NCBI RefSeq assembly: GCF_900110735.1
Contig: NZ_FOET01000002.1
Location: 186,001 to 250,000 of the forward strand
Length of the DNA stretch: 64,000 nt
From: Streptomyces radiopugnans
GTDB lineage: Bacteria > Actinomycetota > Actinomycetes > Streptomycetales > Streptomycetaceae
Direction: 5' to 3'
The notes under the pieces: generated by a model
The model's input: the letters and a program-made list of their open reading frames with translations, nothing else
The model's database searches: none
What the model was told of the DNA's origin: nothing
Part shown: positions 1 through 8,654 of the stretch, piece after piece
Layout: each line of letters opens with the position of its first letter
How positions within the stretch are numbered: position 1 is the stretch's first letter
Position numbers and translations under genes: made by a program

Positions 1-501
1 CACCAGGTCGGCCAGGATGCCGTTGGAGATGAAGGTCTTGGAGCCGTTGAGCAGCCAGTGGTCGCCGCGGTCCTCGGCCGATGTGCGGATGCCCTGGAGG
101 TCGGAGCCGGCGCCGGGCTCGGTCATGGCGATGGCGGTGATCGTCTCGCCGGAGCAGAAGCCGGGCAGCCAGCGCTTCTTCTGCTCCTCGGTGGCCAGGG
201 AGGTCAGATACGGGCCGATGACGTCGTTGTGCAGGCCGATCGCCAGGCCGGGCGTGCCCGCCCTGGTGAACTCCTCGGCCAGCACGGCGCCGTAGCGGAA
301 GTCGTCCTGCCCGCCGCCGCCGTACTCCTCGGGGACGGCCACCCCCAGCAGGCCCTGGCGCCCGGCGGCGCGCCACACCTCGCGGTCGACGGCGCCCTCG
401 CGCTCCCAGCGCTCGTAGTGCGGCAGCACCTCCCGCTCCAGGAAGGCCCGGACCGTCCGCCGGAAGGCCTCGTGGTCCTCGGTGAAGATCTTCCGCTTCA
501 T
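1..501 (-). CDS. Acyl-CoA dehydrogenase, 3' part beyond window
   Basis: The N-terminal 167 codons of a FAD-dependent acyl-CoA dehydrogenase, running off the left edge. The protein begins MKRKIFTEDHEAFRR and carries the family signature AMTEPGAGSDL near residues 130-140, the segment that contacts the flavin and the acyl-CoA. These enzymes introduce the alpha-beta double bond in acyl-CoA beta-oxidation in the cytoplasm. The ATG at 501 overlaps the stop codon of the upstream CoA transferase (ATGA), so the two genes are translationally coupled. The partner suggests degradation of a methyl-branched or cyclic acyl chain, but the substrate cannot be read from this fragment. Confidence 0.93.
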   Translation of the reverse strand, partial: MKRKIFTEDHEAFRRTVRAFLEREVLPHYERWEREGAVDREVWRAAGRQGLLGVAVPEEYGGGGQDDFRYGAVLAEEFTRAGTPGLAIGLHNDVIGPYLTSLATEEQKKRWLPGFCSGETITAIAMTEPGAGSDLQGIRTSAEDRGDHWLLNGSKTFISNGILADLV

Positions 502-1652
502 CGTGAGCCTTCCTGTCGCGGGCCGGACATGAGTGCGGGCAGGTCCCAGTCGCGGGCCACCTCGGCGGCGTCCGCGCCGGGCGTGGCGGGCGGGCGGCGC
601 AGCGCGCCGGGGGTGGCGGAGAAGCGGGGGGCGGGGGCGGGCTGGACGGCTCCCGCGTACTCGGTGTAGGTGCCGCGGGCGGCCAGGTGGGGGTGGGCGG
701 GGGCCTCGCGCAGGGAGAGCACGGGGGCCACGCAGGCGTCGGTGCCCTCGAAGACCTCCGTCCACTCCGCCCGGGTGCGGGTGCGGAAGCGGGCGGCGAC
801 GGCCCCGCGCAGCCCGTCCCAGCGGGCGGGGTCGTCGCGGCCGGCCGCGGTCCGCTCGTCCAGGCCGATCAGGCGGGCGAACTCGTCGTAGAACGGCCGC
901 TCCAGCGCGCCGACCGCCATCCAGCCGCCGTCCGCGGTCTCGTAGACGCCGTAGAAGGGGCAGCCGCCGTCCAGCAGGTTGGCGCCCCGGCGGTCCTGCC
1001 AGGCTCCGGCGGCCAGCATGCCGTGGATCATCGCCGTGAGGTGGCTGGTGCCGTCCACGACGGCCGCGTCCACGACCTGGCCGCTGCCGCCCTCGGTGCG
1101 GGCGTGGTGAAGGGCGGCGAGGACGCCGACGACGAGGTAGAGGGAGCCGCCGGCGTAGTCGCCGAGCAGGTTGGCGGGGATCGCGGGCGGTCCGCCGGCC
1201 GGGCCGATCATGCCCAGCGCGCCGGTGACGGCGGTGTAGCCGATGTCGTGTCCGGCGCTGGCGGCCAGGGGGCCGTCCTGGCCCCAGCCGGTCATCCGCC
1301 CGTAGACCAGCTTCGGGTTGCGGGCCAGGCACGGCACGGGGCCGACGCCCAGGCGTTCGGCGACCCCGGGGCGCCAGCCCTCGATCAGCACGTCGGCGCG
1401 TTCGGCCAGGCCGAGTACGGCTGCGGGGCCCTCCGGTGCCTTGAGGTCGACCACCACCGAGCGCTTGTTGCGGCCGGTGACGTCGAGGGCGGGGTCGATG
1501 CCCAGGGCCTGCCCGCCGGGCCGGTCGACGCGGACGACGTCGGCGCCGAGGTCGGCCAGGAGCATCGCGGCGAACGGGCCGGGGCCGATGCCCGCCAGCT
1601 CCACCACCCGCACTCCGGCGAGCGGGCCGGGGCCTGTGCCTGCCGCTGCCAT
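498..1652 (-). CDS. CaiB/BaiF family CoA transferase (alpha-methylacyl-CoA racemase-like)
   Basis: About 384 residues, the usual length for a class III CoA-transferase or alpha-methylacyl-CoA racemase. It begins MAAAGTGPGPLAGVRVVELAG, followed by the family landmarks GPFAAMLLADLGADVVRVD and GRNKRSVVVDLKAPEG, with the conserved catalytic-Asp region GHDIGYTAVTGAL further on. The start at 1652 is chosen because GGAG lies about 7 nt upstream and the family N-terminus begins here; an upstream in-frame ATG at 1745 would add 31 residues that do not look like the family and would cover the promoter region. It overlaps the acyl-CoA dehydrogenase by 4 nt. The pairing fits racemisation or activation of branched acyl-CoA before beta-oxidation. 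Racemase versus CoA transfer cannot be decided from sequence alone. Confidence 0.88.
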   Translation of the reverse strand: MAAAGTGPGPLAGVRVVELAGIGPGPFAAMLLADLGADVVRVDRPGGQALGIDPALDVTGRNKRSVVVDLKAPEGPAAVLGLAERADVLIEGWRPGVAERLGVGPVPCLARNPKLVYGRMTGWGQDGPLAASAGHDIGYTAVTGALGMIGPAGGPPAIPANLLGDYAGGSLYLVVGVLAALHHARTEGGSGQVVDAAVVDGTSHLTAMIHGMLAAGAWQDRRGANLLDGGCPFYGVYETADGGWMAVGALERPFYDEFARLIGLDERTAAGRDDPARWDGLRGAVAARFRTRTRAEWTEVFEGTDACVAPVLSLREAPAHPHLAARGTYTEYAGAVQPAPAPRFSATPGALRRPPATPGADAAEVARDWDLPALMSGPRQEGSR

Positions 1653-1721
1653 CCGGTCTCCAACCGTCCGGGCCGCCGCGCCGCGACCGTATGACACCAA
1701 TGATGTAACACCGGCGATGCT

Positions 1722-1735
1722 AAGAACACGTTCCA
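1722..1735 (-). promoter_or_regulatory. KstR-like TetR operator candidate
   Basis: Read on the minus strand this is TGGAACGTGTTCTT, which matches 13 of 14 positions of the KstR pattern TnnAACnnGTTnnA as I recall it. It lies about 70 bp upstream of the CoA transferase start. KstR-type TetR repressors control sterol and branched-lipid catabolism in actinomycetes, consistent with the two acyl-CoA genes downstream. The regulator itself is not in the window. Confidence 0.4.
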
Positions 1736-1820
1736 CTTTCCACAACCCCTCGCGGGGGGCGCACGCGGAACGTTGTGCCCGTGCCCTGCGGCGTACCGGA
1801 CCCAGCCGTACCGGAAAGCC

Positions 1821-1866
1821 CGTATGCCGAAGGCCTGTCCCTCGGGGGACAGGCCTTCGGCATACG
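1821..1866 (-). terminator. Strong hairpin ending the ribose operon
   Basis: A perfect 21-bp inverted repeat (arms 1821-1841 and 1846-1866) with a 4-nt loop, 24 bp beyond the stop of the GntR gene. No long U-tract follows, as is common for Streptomyces terminators. It should insulate the downstream CoA-transferase operon. Confidence 0.85.
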
Positions 1867-1889
1867 AGCGGGGCGGCGCACGGCCGTCC

Positions 1890-2654
1890 TCATCTGCGCT
1901 GCAGCAGGGAGGTGACGCGCAGGCGGCCGCTGTGGATCCACACGTCCGAGTACTCCACCGGGCGGTCGTCGGCGAGGTAGGTGACCTGCTGGAGGTACTG
2001 CACGGGGGCACCCTCGGCCAGCGACAGCGCCTCCGCGACCTCCCGCGAGGCGGCCTCCGCGCTGAAGGTGCGGCGGGCCGAGGCGATCTTCAGGCCGTAG
2101 GCTCCCTCCAGCGCCCCGAAGAGGCTGGAGGCCGTGAAGTCCACCTTCTCGATGCCGGGCGCGAGGTCGGCCCGCACGAAGTTGAACAGCAGGGCGACCG
2201 GCCCCTCCTCGGTGCTGCGCACCCGCACCAGGCGCAGCACCTGTGTGCCGGGGGCCACGTCCAGCAGGGCGGCGACCGGCCGGGGCGGGGTGATCAGGGA
2301 GCTCTCGCGCACTCTGGTGGAGGTGACCACGCCCTGGCTGGCGAAGTCCTCCGACAGGGTGCTGAGCTTCTGGGCGATGGCCGGCTCGATCACCGTGGAG
2401 GTGACGAACGTGCCGCGTCCGCGCACCTGTCGCAGCAGCCCCTCCTCGATGAGGGTCGCCAGGGCCCTGCGTACGGTGCCGCGGCTGACGCCGAACTCCT
2501 GGGCCAGCTCGGGTTCGCTCTTGAGGCGGTAGTGCGGCGGCCACTCGCCGCCGGCGATGCGCAGCCGGATGTGCTCCGAGATCTGGGCGTGGATCGCGGT
2601 GGGAACGTTGCGCTTGATGTCCGGAAGACCTCCCTCGTCGGCCGTCACGGTCAC
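1890..2654 (-). CDS. GntR/HutC-family transcriptional regulator
   Basis: About 254 residues: an N-terminal winged HTH (roughly residues 15-80, with LAQEFGVSRGTVRRALATLIEEGLL) and a C-terminal UTRA ligand-binding domain ending RLRVTSLLQRR. UTRA domains of HutC-type regulators bind sugars, sugar phosphates or amino acids in the cytoplasm. The GTG at 2654 is preferred because GGAGAGGAGA sits just upstream; a longer reading from 2720 adds a poorly conserved Arg-rich tail. It is the last gene of the ribose operon on the same strand, 81 bp after deoC, so it is the likely local repressor, probably autoregulated. The direct repeats at the rbsK promoter are its likely target (inference). Confidence 0.9.
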   Translation of the reverse strand: MTVTADEGGLPDIKRNVPTAIHAQISEHIRLRIAGGEWPPHYRLKSEPELAQEFGVSRGTVRRALATLIEEGLLRQVRGRGTFVTSTVIEPAIAQKLSTLSEDFASQGVVTSTRVRESSLITPPRPVAALLDVAPGTQVLRLVRVRSTEEGPVALLFNFVRADLAPGIEKVDFTASSLFGALEGAYGLKIASARRTFSAEAASREVAEALSLAEGAPVQYLQQVTYLADDRPVEYSDVWIHSGRLRVTSLLQRR

Positions 2655-2735
2655 GCGTCTCCTCTCCGGTTGCGAAGTGCTCGGTCGCCGTGCACCGCCC
2701 GCGCGGGGCGGGCGGGGCACGGAGGCGGCCGGCCG

Positions 2736-3452
2736 TCAGTAGCTGGTGGTCGAATCGTCGGCGGCGTCGGTGACGATCGCCACGCCGGCACTGGTGCCGA
2801 GCAGCGAGGCCCCGGCACGCAGGAGTTCCAGGCCCTGACGGTAGCTCTTGATGGACCCGGAGGCCTTCACCCGAACGCCGTCGCGTGCCCGGTCGACAAG
2901 GTAGCGAACACTCGTCGGATTCGCGGTCTCGATCTGCCCGCTGCTGGCGTTCTTCAGGTAGGCCGCGCCCGCCTCCATGGCCAGTTCGACGGCGGCCTCC
3001 TTCTCCGCGTCGGTGAGCAGCGGCAGTTCCAGCATGACCTTGACGGGCAGGCCCGAGGCCCGTACGACGCCGGCGATGTCCTCCCGGAACTCGTCGTACA
3101 TAGCGCTCTTGAGCCAGCCGATCTGCACGCCGATGTCGAGCTGCGTCGCGCCCAGGCGGGCGATCTCGGCGGCCTCGGCCGCCTTGCCCGCGCTGGTCAT
3201 GACGCCGACGGTCGGGAAGTCCAGGGCCGAGGCCACCTCGATGCCGGTGCCGCGCAGTTCGGCGGCCACGACGGGGACCCAGGAGGCGGGGACCATCGCG
3301 GCGTTGAAGCCGTGGGCGACCGCTTCCCGGGCGTGGGCGACCATGTCGTCGCGGGTGGCGTCCGGGTCGATTCTGGTGTGCTGGATGTAGGGCGCCATCT
3401 CGGCCGGGCTGAGCGTCGGTTCGGCGGTGGCCGTGGTGGTGGTGTCGGACAT
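2736..3452 (-). CDS. deoC: Deoxyribose-phosphate aldolase (DeoC) family
   Basis: A 238-residue DeoC/FbaB-type TIM-barrel aldolase. Recognisable elements are TQLDIGVQIGWLKS (the conserved Asp region), YLKNASSG with the expected Schiff-base lysine, and VKASGSIKSY with the second active-site lysine. DeoC cleaves 2-deoxyribose 5-phosphate to glyceraldehyde 3-phosphate and acetaldehyde. The start at 3452 is preceded by AGGAGA. It sits 83 bp after rbsD in an operon that otherwise imports and phosphorylates ribose, so the transporter may also serve deoxyribose, or the aldolase may act on a related pentose phosphate. The glycine-poor KASGSI loop differs slightly from the usual KxxGGI, so substrate range may differ. 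Confidence 0.88.
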   Translation of the reverse strand: MSDTTTTATAEPTLSPAEMAPYIQHTRIDPDATRDDMVAHAREAVAHGFNAAMVPASWVPVVAAELRGTGIEVASALDFPTVGVMTSAGKAAEAAEIARLGATQLDIGVQIGWLKSAMYDEFREDIAGVVRASGLPVKVMLELPLLTDAEKEAAVELAMEAGAAYLKNASSGQIETANPTSVRYLVDRARDGVRVKASGSIKSYRQGLELLRAGASLLGTSAGVAIVTDAADDSTTSY

Positions 3453-3535
3453 TCGGGGGTCTCCTGTGGTGGAAGCCGTGGTGGAAGCCGTGGTGGAGGC
3501 TGTGGGTCGGCGCGGCGGGCGGGCCGCCGCGAGGG

Positions 3536-3991
3536 TCAGAGCTTGGACGCGTAGTGGTCCGGGACGACGACGCCCTCCCCGCCGAACCACCGGGGGGCGT
3601 CGACGCCGCAGAACAGGCCGATGTTGCCCCACGGTTCGAAGGCCCCGGTGCGCACGACGACCTTGGCCTGGTGGGCCAGTTCGCCGAGCACCTCGGCGTG
3701 CGGGCGCGTGGTGAACTCCGCGTCGGCGAAGCGTTCGCGCAGCCACCGGTCGAGCAGCGGGTTGTTGGACGGGACGTCCTCGGCGCGCACCACGCCCTCG
3801 ACGACCAGTTCGTCGGCGATCAGGCCGAGCACGGTCCGCAGGTCCGGCAGGTTCTCGGCGATGGCGAGGTCGATGCGGTGCGCACCGCGGGGGACGGGGA
3901 AGCCGGCGTCCACGACCATCAGCAGGTCGGTGTGGCCGAGCGTGGCCAGGGCTCCGCTCAGTTCGGCATTGAGGATGCCGGAGCGCTTCAT
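3536..3991 (-). CDS. rbsD: D-ribose pyranase (RbsD/FucU family)
   Basis: 151 residues, slightly longer than the usual 130-140. RbsD interconverts the beta-pyranose and beta-furanose forms of ribose, giving ribokinase its substrate. The N-terminus MKRSGILNAELSGALATLGHTD places the conserved catalytic His at residue 20, followed by the VVDAGFP motif with Asp28. Near the C-terminus TGAFEPWGNIGLFCGV aligns with the RbsD segment that normally contains a tyrosine (PYANI); here that position is tryptophan. The protein also carries a C-terminal extension ending DHYASKL. It lies 74 bp after rbsA and 83 bp before deoC, consistent with one transcript. Confidence 0.92.
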   Translation of the reverse strand: MKRSGILNAELSGALATLGHTDLLMVVDAGFPVPRGAHRIDLAIAENLPDLRTVLGLIADELVVEGVVRAEDVPSNNPLLDRWLRERFADAEFTTRPHAEVLGELAHQAKVVVRTGAFEPWGNIGLFCGVDAPRWFGGEGVVVPDHYASKL

Positions 3992-4065
3992 GACGGGGTC
4001 CTTTCCGGAAAAGGTACGGGGGCATGGGTGGGAGGCGCGGGAGGAATCGGGAGCCGGGGCGGGTG

Positions 4066-5616
4066 TCAGGCGGCCGGCACCGCTCCGGTGGCCAGGGCCA
4101 TGACCGATTCCTCGGTCGCCTCCGCGGCCTCGACCGTGCCGACCAGGCGGCCTTCGCTCATCACCGCGATCCGGTCGGTCAGGGTGAGCAGTTCGGGCAG
4201 GTCGGAGGAGGAGCACAGGATCGCCAGGCCCTTCTCCGCCAGTTCGAAGAGCTGCTCGTAGATCTCGGCCTTGGCCCCGACGTCCACGCCGCGCGTGGGC
4301 TCGTCGAGGATCAGCACTCCCGGGTCGATCGCCAGCCAGCGGCCGAGTACGGCCTTCTGCTGGTTGCCGCCGGAGAGGCTGGTGATGGGCTGGCTCATGG
4401 TGGCGGTCTTGACCCGCAGCCTCCTCGCCTGCTCGGCGGCCCGCCGGTCCAGGGCCCGGCGGCGTACGAGCCCGAGGCGGCTGAGCGGCTTGGTCATCAG
4501 CGCGCCGACGTTCTCGCCGACGCTCATGGTGGTCAGCAGGCCCTGGGCGCGGCGCTCGCCGGGGACGAACGCCAGGCGGCGCTCGACGCTGGCGATGGGG
4601 TCGCGCCGCTCGTAGGGCCTGCCCAGCAGCTCCACCGTGCCGCCGGTCCCCCTCTCGCCGCCGAAGATGTTGTGCAGCATCTCCACCCGGCCGGAGTCGG
4701 GCAGTCCGGCCACGCCCAGGATCTCGCCGGGGCGCAGGTCGAAGGAGACGTCGGTGTGCCGCCGCCCGCTCAGTTCCCGCACCCGCAGGGCGGGTTCCCC
4801 GGCGGGCCGGGCGGGGCGCTCCGCGCGGCGGGTGAGCTGCCCCAGTTCACGGCCGACCATGGCGGCGACCGCCTGGTCGGGGGTGGTCTCGTCGCTGCGC
4901 CAGGAGGCGACGTGGGTGCCGTCCCGCAGCACCTCGATGCGGTCGGCCAGCCGGAAGACCTCGGGCATGCGGTGCGAGACGTAGAGCATGGTCGTCCCGT
5001 CCGCCTTGAGCCTGGCCATCAGCGCGAACAGCCGCTCGGCCTCGGCCGGGGTGAGCATCGCCGTCGGCTCGTCCAGGATCAGCACGCGGCAGCCACGGGC
5101 GACGGAGCGGGCCACCACGACGAGCTGCTGGGTGGCCAGGTCCAGCGACCGCACGGGGGCGGCCGGGTCCAGCCGGAGGTCCAGCGCTTCGAGGAGTTCG
5201 GCGGTGCGCTCCAGCATCCGGCGCCGGGAGGGGAACCAGCGGCTCCCCGGCTCGACGCCGCTGAGGACGTTCTCGGCGACGCTGCGGTCGGGCAGCAGCG
5301 ACAGCTCCTGGGGGACGATCGCGACGCCGTGCCGACCGAGCATGGTGCTCGGGTCGAAGGAGGCGACCTCCTCGCCGAACACGGTGACGCCGCCGTCGCT
5401 GGGCGGCTGGAGACCGGCCAGGATCTTGAGCAGGGTCGACTTACCGGCGCCGTTCTCCCCCAGCAGTGCGGTGACCTCGCCCGCGGGGACGTCGAAGGAG
5501 ACGTCGTCGAGGGCGCGCACCGGGCCGAAGTTGCGGGACAGACCGCGGACGCTGACGGCCGGGGCGGTCTCGCGGGAGGCGGTGGCCGGGGCGGTCTCGC
5601 GGGAGGTGGCGGTCAT
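4066..5616 (-). CDS. rbsA: Ribose ABC transporter ATPase (RbsA type)
   Basis: 516 residues with two fused nucleotide-binding domains, the form typical of pentose CUT2 importers. Domain 1 has Walker A GENGAGKS at 53-60 and Walker B VLILDEPTA. Domain 2 has the usual degenerate Walker A, an intact signature LSGGNQQKAVLGRW and Walker B VLILDEPTRGVDVG. The ATG at 5616 overlaps the rbsB stop by one base (TGATG). The N-terminus contains a 9-residue near-duplication (SRETAPATA/SRETAPAVS) encoded by a 23-bp direct repeat at 5557-5579 and 5584-5606, outside the conserved fold. It energises uptake through RbsC. Confidence 0.96.
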   Translation of the reverse strand: MTATSRETAPATASRETAPAVSVRGLSRNFGPVRALDDVSFDVPAGEVTALLGENGAGKSTLLKILAGLQPPSDGGVTVFGEEVASFDPSTMLGRHGVAIVPQELSLLPDRSVAENVLSGVEPGSRWFPSRRRMLERTAELLEALDLRLDPAAPVRSLDLATQQLVVVARSVARGCRVLILDEPTAMLTPAEAERLFALMARLKADGTTMLYVSHRMPEVFRLADRIEVLRDGTHVASWRSDETTPDQAVAAMVGRELGQLTRRAERPARPAGEPALRVRELSGRRHTDVSFDLRPGEILGVAGLPDSGRVEMLHNIFGGERGTGGTVELLGRPYERRDPIASVERRLAFVPGERRAQGLLTTMSVGENVGALMTKPLSRLGLVRRRALDRRAAEQARRLRVKTATMSQPITSLSGGNQQKAVLGRWLAIDPGVLILDEPTRGVDVGAKAEIYEQLFELAEKGLAILCSSSDLPELLTLTDRIAVMSEGRLVGTVEAAEATEESVMALATGAVPAA

Positions 5617-6638
5617 CAGTCCTCCACGGTCGCTTCGTCGAGGTTGTCCTGGGTGATGAACTGGGCCCCGGTGTCCATGCCCTCGATCTCGGTGCCCTCG
5701 GTGAGGAAGTCGTGCAGCACCTTCACGGCCTGGTAGCCCTGCTCCGCGGGGTTCTGGCTGATCGTGAAGTCCAGCACCCCCTCGTCGATGTACTCGGCCG
5801 TCCGGGTGAGGAGATCGAAGCCGCCCATGGCGATGTCACCGGCATCGCCGGACTGCGCCACCCACTTGGCGGCGGCGGTCGTCGAGCAGCAGTCCAGTCC
5901 CGCGACCGCCACGACACCGGACTGGCCGGACATGGTGGACTCGACGGTGTTGTAGGCGGCGCTGGGCTCGTTGCCGACGTTCACCGGCCCGACGATCTCC
6001 AGGCCGCTACCGTCCAGCCCCTCCTTGAAGCCGCCGAACCGGTCGTGCGACCAGCCGGCCCCGGTGTCCACGGAGAAGACGACGACCTTGCCCTCGTTCG
6101 TCCCGTCCAGTTCCTCGAGCAGCCGCTCGGCCTGGGCCTTGCCCGAGCCCTTGAGGTCCTGGCCGACGAAGCCCATCTGCTTGGAGTCGGGGTTGTCGGT
6201 GTTGAAGGAGATGACCGGGATGCCCGCGTCGTAGGCCTGGGCGATGACCGGCTTCAGGGCGTCGCTGGAGGCGGAGGAGACGGCGAGGCCGTCCACGGCC
6301 TTCTGCTGGATCAGCGTCTGTATCTCGGACACCTGCTGGGCGGCGTCGCCGCCGGTGGGCCCGATGAGGGCGACGTCGGCCCCCAGTTCCTCGCCCGCCT
6401 TCTCCATGCCCGCGCCGATCGGCGTGGCGAAGGCCAGGGAGGGGTCGTGGTAGCTGAGCTTGATCCGCATCGGCTCGCCGTCGTCGATGCGCTGCTGGAT
6501 GTGGGAGGCGAGTTCGAAGGAGCCGTCCTCCGAGCCGCCGGAGTCGGCGGGGGTGACGGCGCCGCACGCGCTGAGGGTGAGGGTGGCGGCGGCGGCCGTG
6601 GCGGCGGCGAGGCCTCTGAGGAGGGTGCGAGCAGACAT
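5616..6638 (-). CDS. rbsB: Ribose-binding lipoprotein (RbsB type)
   Basis: 340 residues. A lipoprotein signal peptide ends with LSAC, so Cys25 is the lipidated residue and the protein is tethered outside the membrane. The rest is a Peripla_BP_4 fold with landmarks such as DGLAVSSASSDALKPVIAQAYDAGIPVISFNTD and AVAGLDCCS. AAGGAA upstream of the ATG at 6638 supports this start. It delivers sugar to RbsC/RbsA. Family and context indicate ribose or a related pentose; sugar specificity is inferred from the neighbouring rbsD and rbsK. Confidence 0.94.
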   Translation of the reverse strand: MSARTLLRGLAAATAAAATLTLSACGAVTPADSGGSEDGSFELASHIQQRIDDGEPMRIKLSYHDPSLAFATPIGAGMEKAGEELGADVALIGPTGGDAAQQVSEIQTLIQQKAVDGLAVSSASSDALKPVIAQAYDAGIPVISFNTDNPDSKQMGFVGQDLKGSGKAQAERLLEELDGTNEGKVVVFSVDTGAGWSHDRFGGFKEGLDGSGLEIVGPVNVGNEPSAAYNTVESTMSGQSGVVAVAGLDCCSTTAAAKWVAQSGDAGDIAMGGFDLLTRTAEYIDEGVLDFTISQNPAEQGYQAVKVLHDFLTEGTEIEGMDTGAQFITQDNLDEATVED

Positions 6639-6721
6639 GGGCGTTCCTTGGTGGTGTTCGGGGGTGTCTGGGGTGTCCGGGGGCGCGGGCGTGCCCCCGG
6701 GGGGGCGCGGTGGCCGGGCTG

Positions 6722-7723
6722 TCAGGCCCGGGTCTTGCGCCTGCGCTGCCAGGTGTCGGCCGCGACGGCGGCGACGATCACGAGGCCGGTGACGACGGTC
6801 TGCCAGAAGGAGGAGATCCCGTTGATGTTGAGGATGTTCTGGAGCAGGCCGATGAAGGCGACGCCGATGACGGTGCCCCACATGGTTCCGGAGCCGCCGA
6901 ACAGGGCCGCGCCGCCGATGATGACGGCGGAGATCACCGTCAGCTCCAGCCCCTGGCCGGTGACGCCCTGCACGTAGGAGAGGAAGGACAGGCCGAGCAC
7001 ACCGGCGAGGCCGGCGGCGAAGCCGGAGAGGACGAACGCGGTCAGCTTGACCTGCTTGACGTTGACGCCGACCAGCCGGGCGGCCTCCTGGTTGCCGCCG
7101 ACGGCGTAGGTGTTGAAGCCGAAGCGCGAGCGGGACAGCAGCACCACTCCGACGGCCGCGACGGCGACGAAGAAGACGAACTGCATCGGTATCAGGCCGA
7201 ACAACCGCCCCTGACCGAGGAGGTTGAACTCCGCGACCCCGGGCTGGGAGGAGCTGAGGGAGATCGGGGCGCCGTCGGAGATCAGCAGGGCGACCCCGCG
7301 GAAGACGCTGAGCGTGCCGAGGGTGACAATGAACGACGGCACGCCGAGCACCACGACGGCCAGCCCGTTGAGCAGCCCGGCCATCGCTCCCACGGCGAGT
7401 CCGGCGCCCATCGCCAGGGGCCAGCTCCAGCCGTCCGAGATCAGCATTCCGGTCGAGATCGCCGACAGCGCGTAGGTGGACCCCACCGACAGGTCGATCT
7501 CGCCGTTGAGGATGACGAACGTGGCGCCGACGGCCATGATGCCGATCTGCGCGATCTGCTGGCCGACCGAGAGCAGGTTGTCGGACTGGGCGAAGCTCGG
7601 CGAGAGGACGGTGCCCAGCAGGAAGAGCAGCACGAGAGCGGCGAAGACACCGGACTCACGGGCGTGGAGCAGTCTGCGCAGCGGGAGGGAGAACTCCCGT
7701 GCCGGTGCGGTGGTCGAGGTCAT
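6722..7723 (-). CDS. rbsC: Ribose ABC transporter permease (RbsC type)
   Basis: 333 residues, very hydrophobic, with 8-10 predicted membrane spans and the CUT2 permease motifs EIDLSVGSTYALSAI and VVLGVPSFIVTLGTLSVFRG. It forms the membrane channel of the ribose importer as a homodimer. The start at 7723 overlaps the rbsK stop (ATGA). An 83-bp gap separates it from rbsB, a larger break than elsewhere in the operon and possibly the site of a processing element that raises binding-protein output. Confidence 0.95.
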   Translation of the reverse strand: MTSTTAPAREFSLPLRRLLHARESGVFAALVLLFLLGTVLSPSFAQSDNLLSVGQQIAQIGIMAVGATFVILNGEIDLSVGSTYALSAISTGMLISDGWSWPLAMGAGLAVGAMAGLLNGLAVVVLGVPSFIVTLGTLSVFRGVALLISDGAPISLSSSQPGVAEFNLLGQGRLFGLIPMQFVFFVAVAAVGVVLLSRSRFGFNTYAVGGNQEAARLVGVNVKQVKLTAFVLSGFAAGLAGVLGLSFLSYVQGVTGQGLELTVISAVIIGGAALFGGSGTMWGTVIGVAFIGLLQNILNINGISSFWQTVVTGLVIVAAVAADTWQRRRKTRA

Positions 7724-8637
7724 GGGACGTTTCCAATCCAGGCGTTCAGCCGGTCTCTGGTGGGCAGGGCGGGGATGACGCCCGCGATCGTGACGGTGTG
7801 GGCGCCCGCCGCGGCGGCGAACTCCGCCGCCTGCCGCAGGTCCCGCCCCTCCGCGAGGGCGACCGCGAGCGCGGCGGTGAAGGAGTCGCCCGCGCCCGTG
7901 GTGTCGACGACGGTGCCGGCCGGGTAAGGCGGCACCCTCGTCACGTCGGCGCCCCGGGCGATCAGCGCGCCCTCGCCGCCCCGGGTGAGGACGGCCGCGC
8001 CTTCGGTGCGCTCGCACAGGGTCCGGACGAGGTCCTCGTCCCCGAGCCCGTGCTCGTCGCCGAGGCCGAGGAGTACGGGGGCCTCGGTCTGGTTCGGTGT
8101 GATCACGTCGATGAGCGGCCAGGCGTCCTCGGGCAGCGGCCGGGCGGGCGCCGGATTGAGCAGGGTCGTGGTGCCGGTCTCGCGGCCCGCGCGCAGCGCT
8201 GCCACGACGGCCTCCTCGGGGATCTCCATCGAGACGACGAGGACGTCGGCCGAGGCGATCTCGGCGCGGAACGGCTCGACGGCCGCCGCGTCCAGTTCGT
8301 CCAGGGCTCCCGGGGCGATGGCGATGCGGTTCTCGCCGGACGGCTCGACCAGGATGAAGCCGACCATCGTGGGGGCGCGGGCCGTCAGCACGTGCCCGGC
8401 CTCGACACCCTCGCGCCGCCACAGCTCGCGCGCGGCGCGGCCGAAGTCGTCGTCGCCCACGGCGGTCAGCAGGGAGACCTCGGCGCCCAGCCGGGCGGCG
8501 CCCACGGCCTGGTTGCTTCCCTTGCCGCCGGGGCCGGGATCGAACACGCCGCCCGACACGGTTTCGCCCGCCGCGGGCGCCTTCGGTACCCGCATGGTGA
8601 GGCCGGCCCCATAGCTTCCGACAACTGCGATCTTCAT
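7720..8637 (-). CDS. rbsK: Ribokinase
   Basis: 305 residues of the PfkB family. Motif 1 is FDPGPGGKGSNQAVGAARLG near the N-terminus; motif 2 is VDTTGAGDSFTAALAVALAEG, containing the catalytic Asp and anion hole. It phosphorylates ribose at O5 using ATP. It is the first gene of the ribose operon and its ATG at 8637 lies directly downstream of the best-formed promoter in the window. Having the kinase, importer, pyranase and an aldolase in one transcript gives a complete route from external pentose to central metabolism. Confidence 0.95.
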   Translation of the reverse strand: MKIAVVGSYGAGLTMRVPKAPAAGETVSGGVFDPGPGGKGSNQAVGAARLGAEVSLLTAVGDDDFGRAARELWRREGVEAGHVLTARAPTMVGFILVEPSGENRIAIAPGALDELDAAAVEPFRAEIASADVLVVSMEIPEEAVVAALRAGRETGTTTLLNPAPARPLPEDAWPLIDVITPNQTEAPVLLGLGDEHGLGDEDLVRTLCERTEGAAVLTRGGEGALIARGADVTRVPPYPAGTVVDTTGAGDSFTAALAVALAEGRDLRQAAEFAAAAGAHTVTIAGVIPALPTRDRLNAWIGNVP

Positions 8638-8654
8638 CGACGCACCACGCTTTG

